Of a DNA stretch of 6,608 nt, positions 5,712 to 6,608 are shown piece after piece. Position 1 is the stretch's first letter, and every line of letters begins with the position of its first letter. A program made the translations under genes and the position numbers. Source of the stretch: Syntrophobacteria bacterium. GTDB lineage: Bacteria; Desulfobacterota; DSWW01. The DNA is taken from assembly GCA_030145435.1 (NCBI GenBank), contig JAQYVQ010000069.1:1-6608 (forward strand). The letters run 5' to 3'. The notes below the pieces were generated by a model. It saw only the letters and a program-made list of their open reading frames with translations. It searched no databases and was not told where the DNA came from.

Positions 5712-5930
5712 CTACTCGACGAAAATTTTGCTAACCATCCCACGACCCAGCATCAATCGACTGCCCTTGGCCTCCACGATGAAAGGCCCCCGCATGCGAC
5801 TGCTGACAACCTCCACCTCTACACCGGGCACGAGGCCCATGGAAGCAAGCCGGGACTGGAGCCCGCGCCCACCGTTGACCGTGACCAGTCGCACTCGCCT
5901 TCCCGGGTGCACCATCGCCAGGGGCATCAT
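5712..5930 (-). CDS. feoA: FeoA family protein, small SH3-like ferrous iron transport accessory
   Basis: A 72-residue cytoplasmic protein of normal FeoA length. It shows the family pattern: RLASMGLVPGVEVEVV (about residues 27-42), then GPFIVEAKGSRLMLGRGM and a terminal IFVE strand. FeoA normally works with the FeoB Fe(II) permease, probably by binding its cytoplasmic side. No feoB lies downstream here, where a TonB system starts instead, so feoB may be upstream of the window, elsewhere, or absent. Two adjacent ATG codons (5925-5930) are possible starts. The first is chosen because the Shine-Dalgarno-like GGAGG at 5942-5946 is already 11 nt away. It sits 27 bp after the DtxR-family gene, whose own C-terminus is a FeoA-like domain, so two related SH3 domains are encoded in tandem. 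A role as a free regulatory or adaptor domain rather than a transport partner is possible. Confidence 0.9.
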   Translation of the reverse strand: MMPLAMVHPGRRVRLVTVNGGRGLQSRLASMGLVPGVEVEVVSSRMRGPFIVEAKGSRLMLGRGMVSKIFVE

Positions 5931-5957
5931 CGATTCCGCATCCTCCCGTCGAACATG

Positions 5958-6608
5958 CTACTGGATTTCCACGGTGATCCCGGTGGCCTCGTCTCTGCGA
6001 AGGGAGAGGTGATACCCCTTCACCTTCACGTCCACCGGATCGCCCAGGGGGGCCACCCGTTCGACCTCGATCATCGTGCCGGGCTCCACGCCCATGTCGA
6101 CGATCCGCTTGTTGGTCGACCCGCGCCCCTTTATCTTTACGATCTTCGCCTTTTGTCCCTGTTTCATTTCCAACAGTGCAACCGTTGTGCCCCCATCTAC
6201 CGACTCCTGTCTCTTCTGCTTGAGCTCGTCCAGGCACGAGGAGACACACTGCTCGCAGTCCTCTGCATTTTCCCCGTGGTGGCAGTAGTTGCCAAAGCCC
6301 CTGACCCACTTGCTTCCGGCGCGGGGGCAGGCGTCCAGGAAATCGATGTACTGGACGAGCCGTTCCAGGATGTTTCGCGGCACTGCATGTTCCATCTTGC
6401 AGGCCCCTTCTTCCCCCTCGGCCTCATCCACTGCAAGGACCTTTACGAAGAAATCCCGCAGGACCTCATGCCTCCGGATGACGTCCTCGGCCGCCCGGTT
6501 CCCCTTCGGGGTCAACGTGACGATGTCATAGGGGGCATAATTGACCAGGCCCCTGTCGGCCAGCGCACGGAGTGCTCCCGTCACGGAGGAGCTGTTCACC
6601 TTCATCCG
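5958..6608 (-). CDS. DtxR/MntR-family metal-dependent transcriptional regulator with C-terminal FeoA-like domain (5' end outside window)
   Basis: Predicted cytoplasmic repressor that binds DNA when loaded with Fe(II) or Mn(II). The visible 216 residues start inside the winged helix: the recognition-helix segment VNSSSVTGALRALADRGLV and the wing (YDIVTLTPKGNRAAE) are present, while roughly the first 20-30 residues lie beyond the edge. The frame stays open to base 6608, so the Met at 6605 is internal rather than a start. The dimerisation/metal-binding domain follows, with the family signature GACKMEHAVP (residues 67-76 from that Met; Cys, Glu and His are typical ligands) and an upstream RRHEVLRDFF helix. 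Next comes a Cys-rich stretch (CPRAG at 93, then CHH, CEQC and SSC up to 124). The last 75 residues form an SH3/FeoA-like domain (KGRGSTNKRIVDMGVEPGT). It ends in TAG 27 bp before feoA, so the two are probably co-transcribed. The family is clear. Whether it senses iron or manganese cannot be told from sequence. Confidence 0.93.
   Translation of the reverse strand, partial: RMKVNSSSVTGALRALADRGLVNYAPYDIVTLTPKGNRAAEDVIRRHEVLRDFFVKVLAVDEAEGEEGACKMEHAVPRNILERLVQYIDFLDACPRAGSKWVRGFGNYCHHGENAEDCEQCVSSCLDELKQKRQESVDGGTTVALLEMKQGQKAKIVKIKGRGSTNKRIVDMGVEPGTMIEVERVAPLGDPVDVKVKGYHLSLRRDEATGITVEIQ

Noticed and set aside
5731..6309. Minus-strand 192-codon frame overlapping the DtxR-family gene and feoA
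   Set aside because: Low-complexity Gly/Arg-rich translation in an alternative frame of two recognised genes.

Overview
The window is a compact, co-directional block read entirely from the minus strand (right to left). It looks like an iron-responsive and iron-uptake region of a Gram-negative, high-GC bacterium. A complete TonB/ExbB/ExbD energy-transducing set implies an outer membrane. The mix of a DtxR-family regulator with a C-terminal FeoA-like domain, a separate FeoA, a TtpC-type TonB system and short palindromic intergenic repeats suggests a deltaproteobacterium-like lineage (Desulfobacterota/Geobacterales relatives). That taxonomic guess is inference from gene content, not a search result.

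Layout in transcription order. (1) 6608-5958: a DtxR/MntR-family metal-dependent repressor, cut at its N-terminus by the window edge, with a cysteine-rich linker and a C-terminal SH3/FeoA-like domain. (2) 5930-5712: a stand-alone FeoA, 27 bp downstream. (3) A 108-bp gap with a small GC-rich hairpin region. (4) 5603-4848: a secreted coiled-coil DUF3450 protein. (5) 4851-3433: a long ExbB/TolQ-like protein with signal peptide and periplasmic coiled coil (TtpC type). (6) 3458-2868: a short ExbB. (7) 2845-2423: ExbD. (8) 2430-1795: TonB. (9) 1794-1424: a 371-bp gene-free island built of nested palindromes and tandem repeats. (10) 1423-203: a secreted TPR protein. Positions 1-202 hold no supported gene.

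The order DUF3450, TtpC, ExbB, ExbD, TonB, TPR matches the TonB2-type systems known from vibrios and other Gram-negatives. There TtpC is an extra component needed for TonB2-dependent uptake of ferric siderophores or heme. ExbB/ExbD (and TtpC) use the proton motive force, and TonB carries the energy across the periplasm to outer-membrane receptors. DUF3450 and TPR are probable periplasmic accessories. Overlapping start and stop codons (DUF3450/ttpC 4 nt, ttpC/exbB 26 nt, exbD/tonB 8 nt) indicate an operon with translational coupling. The upstream DtxR-FeoA pair makes iron- or manganese-dependent control plausible, but no operator could be recognised.

Nothing here is clearly a new system. The items most worth a second look are the composite repeat island splitting tonB from its TPR partner (with an apparent compensatory base-pair change between two hairpin copies), the reading frame that stays open through that island, the Cys-rich segment of the DtxR-family regulator, and the Asn at the TonB transmembrane position normally occupied by His.
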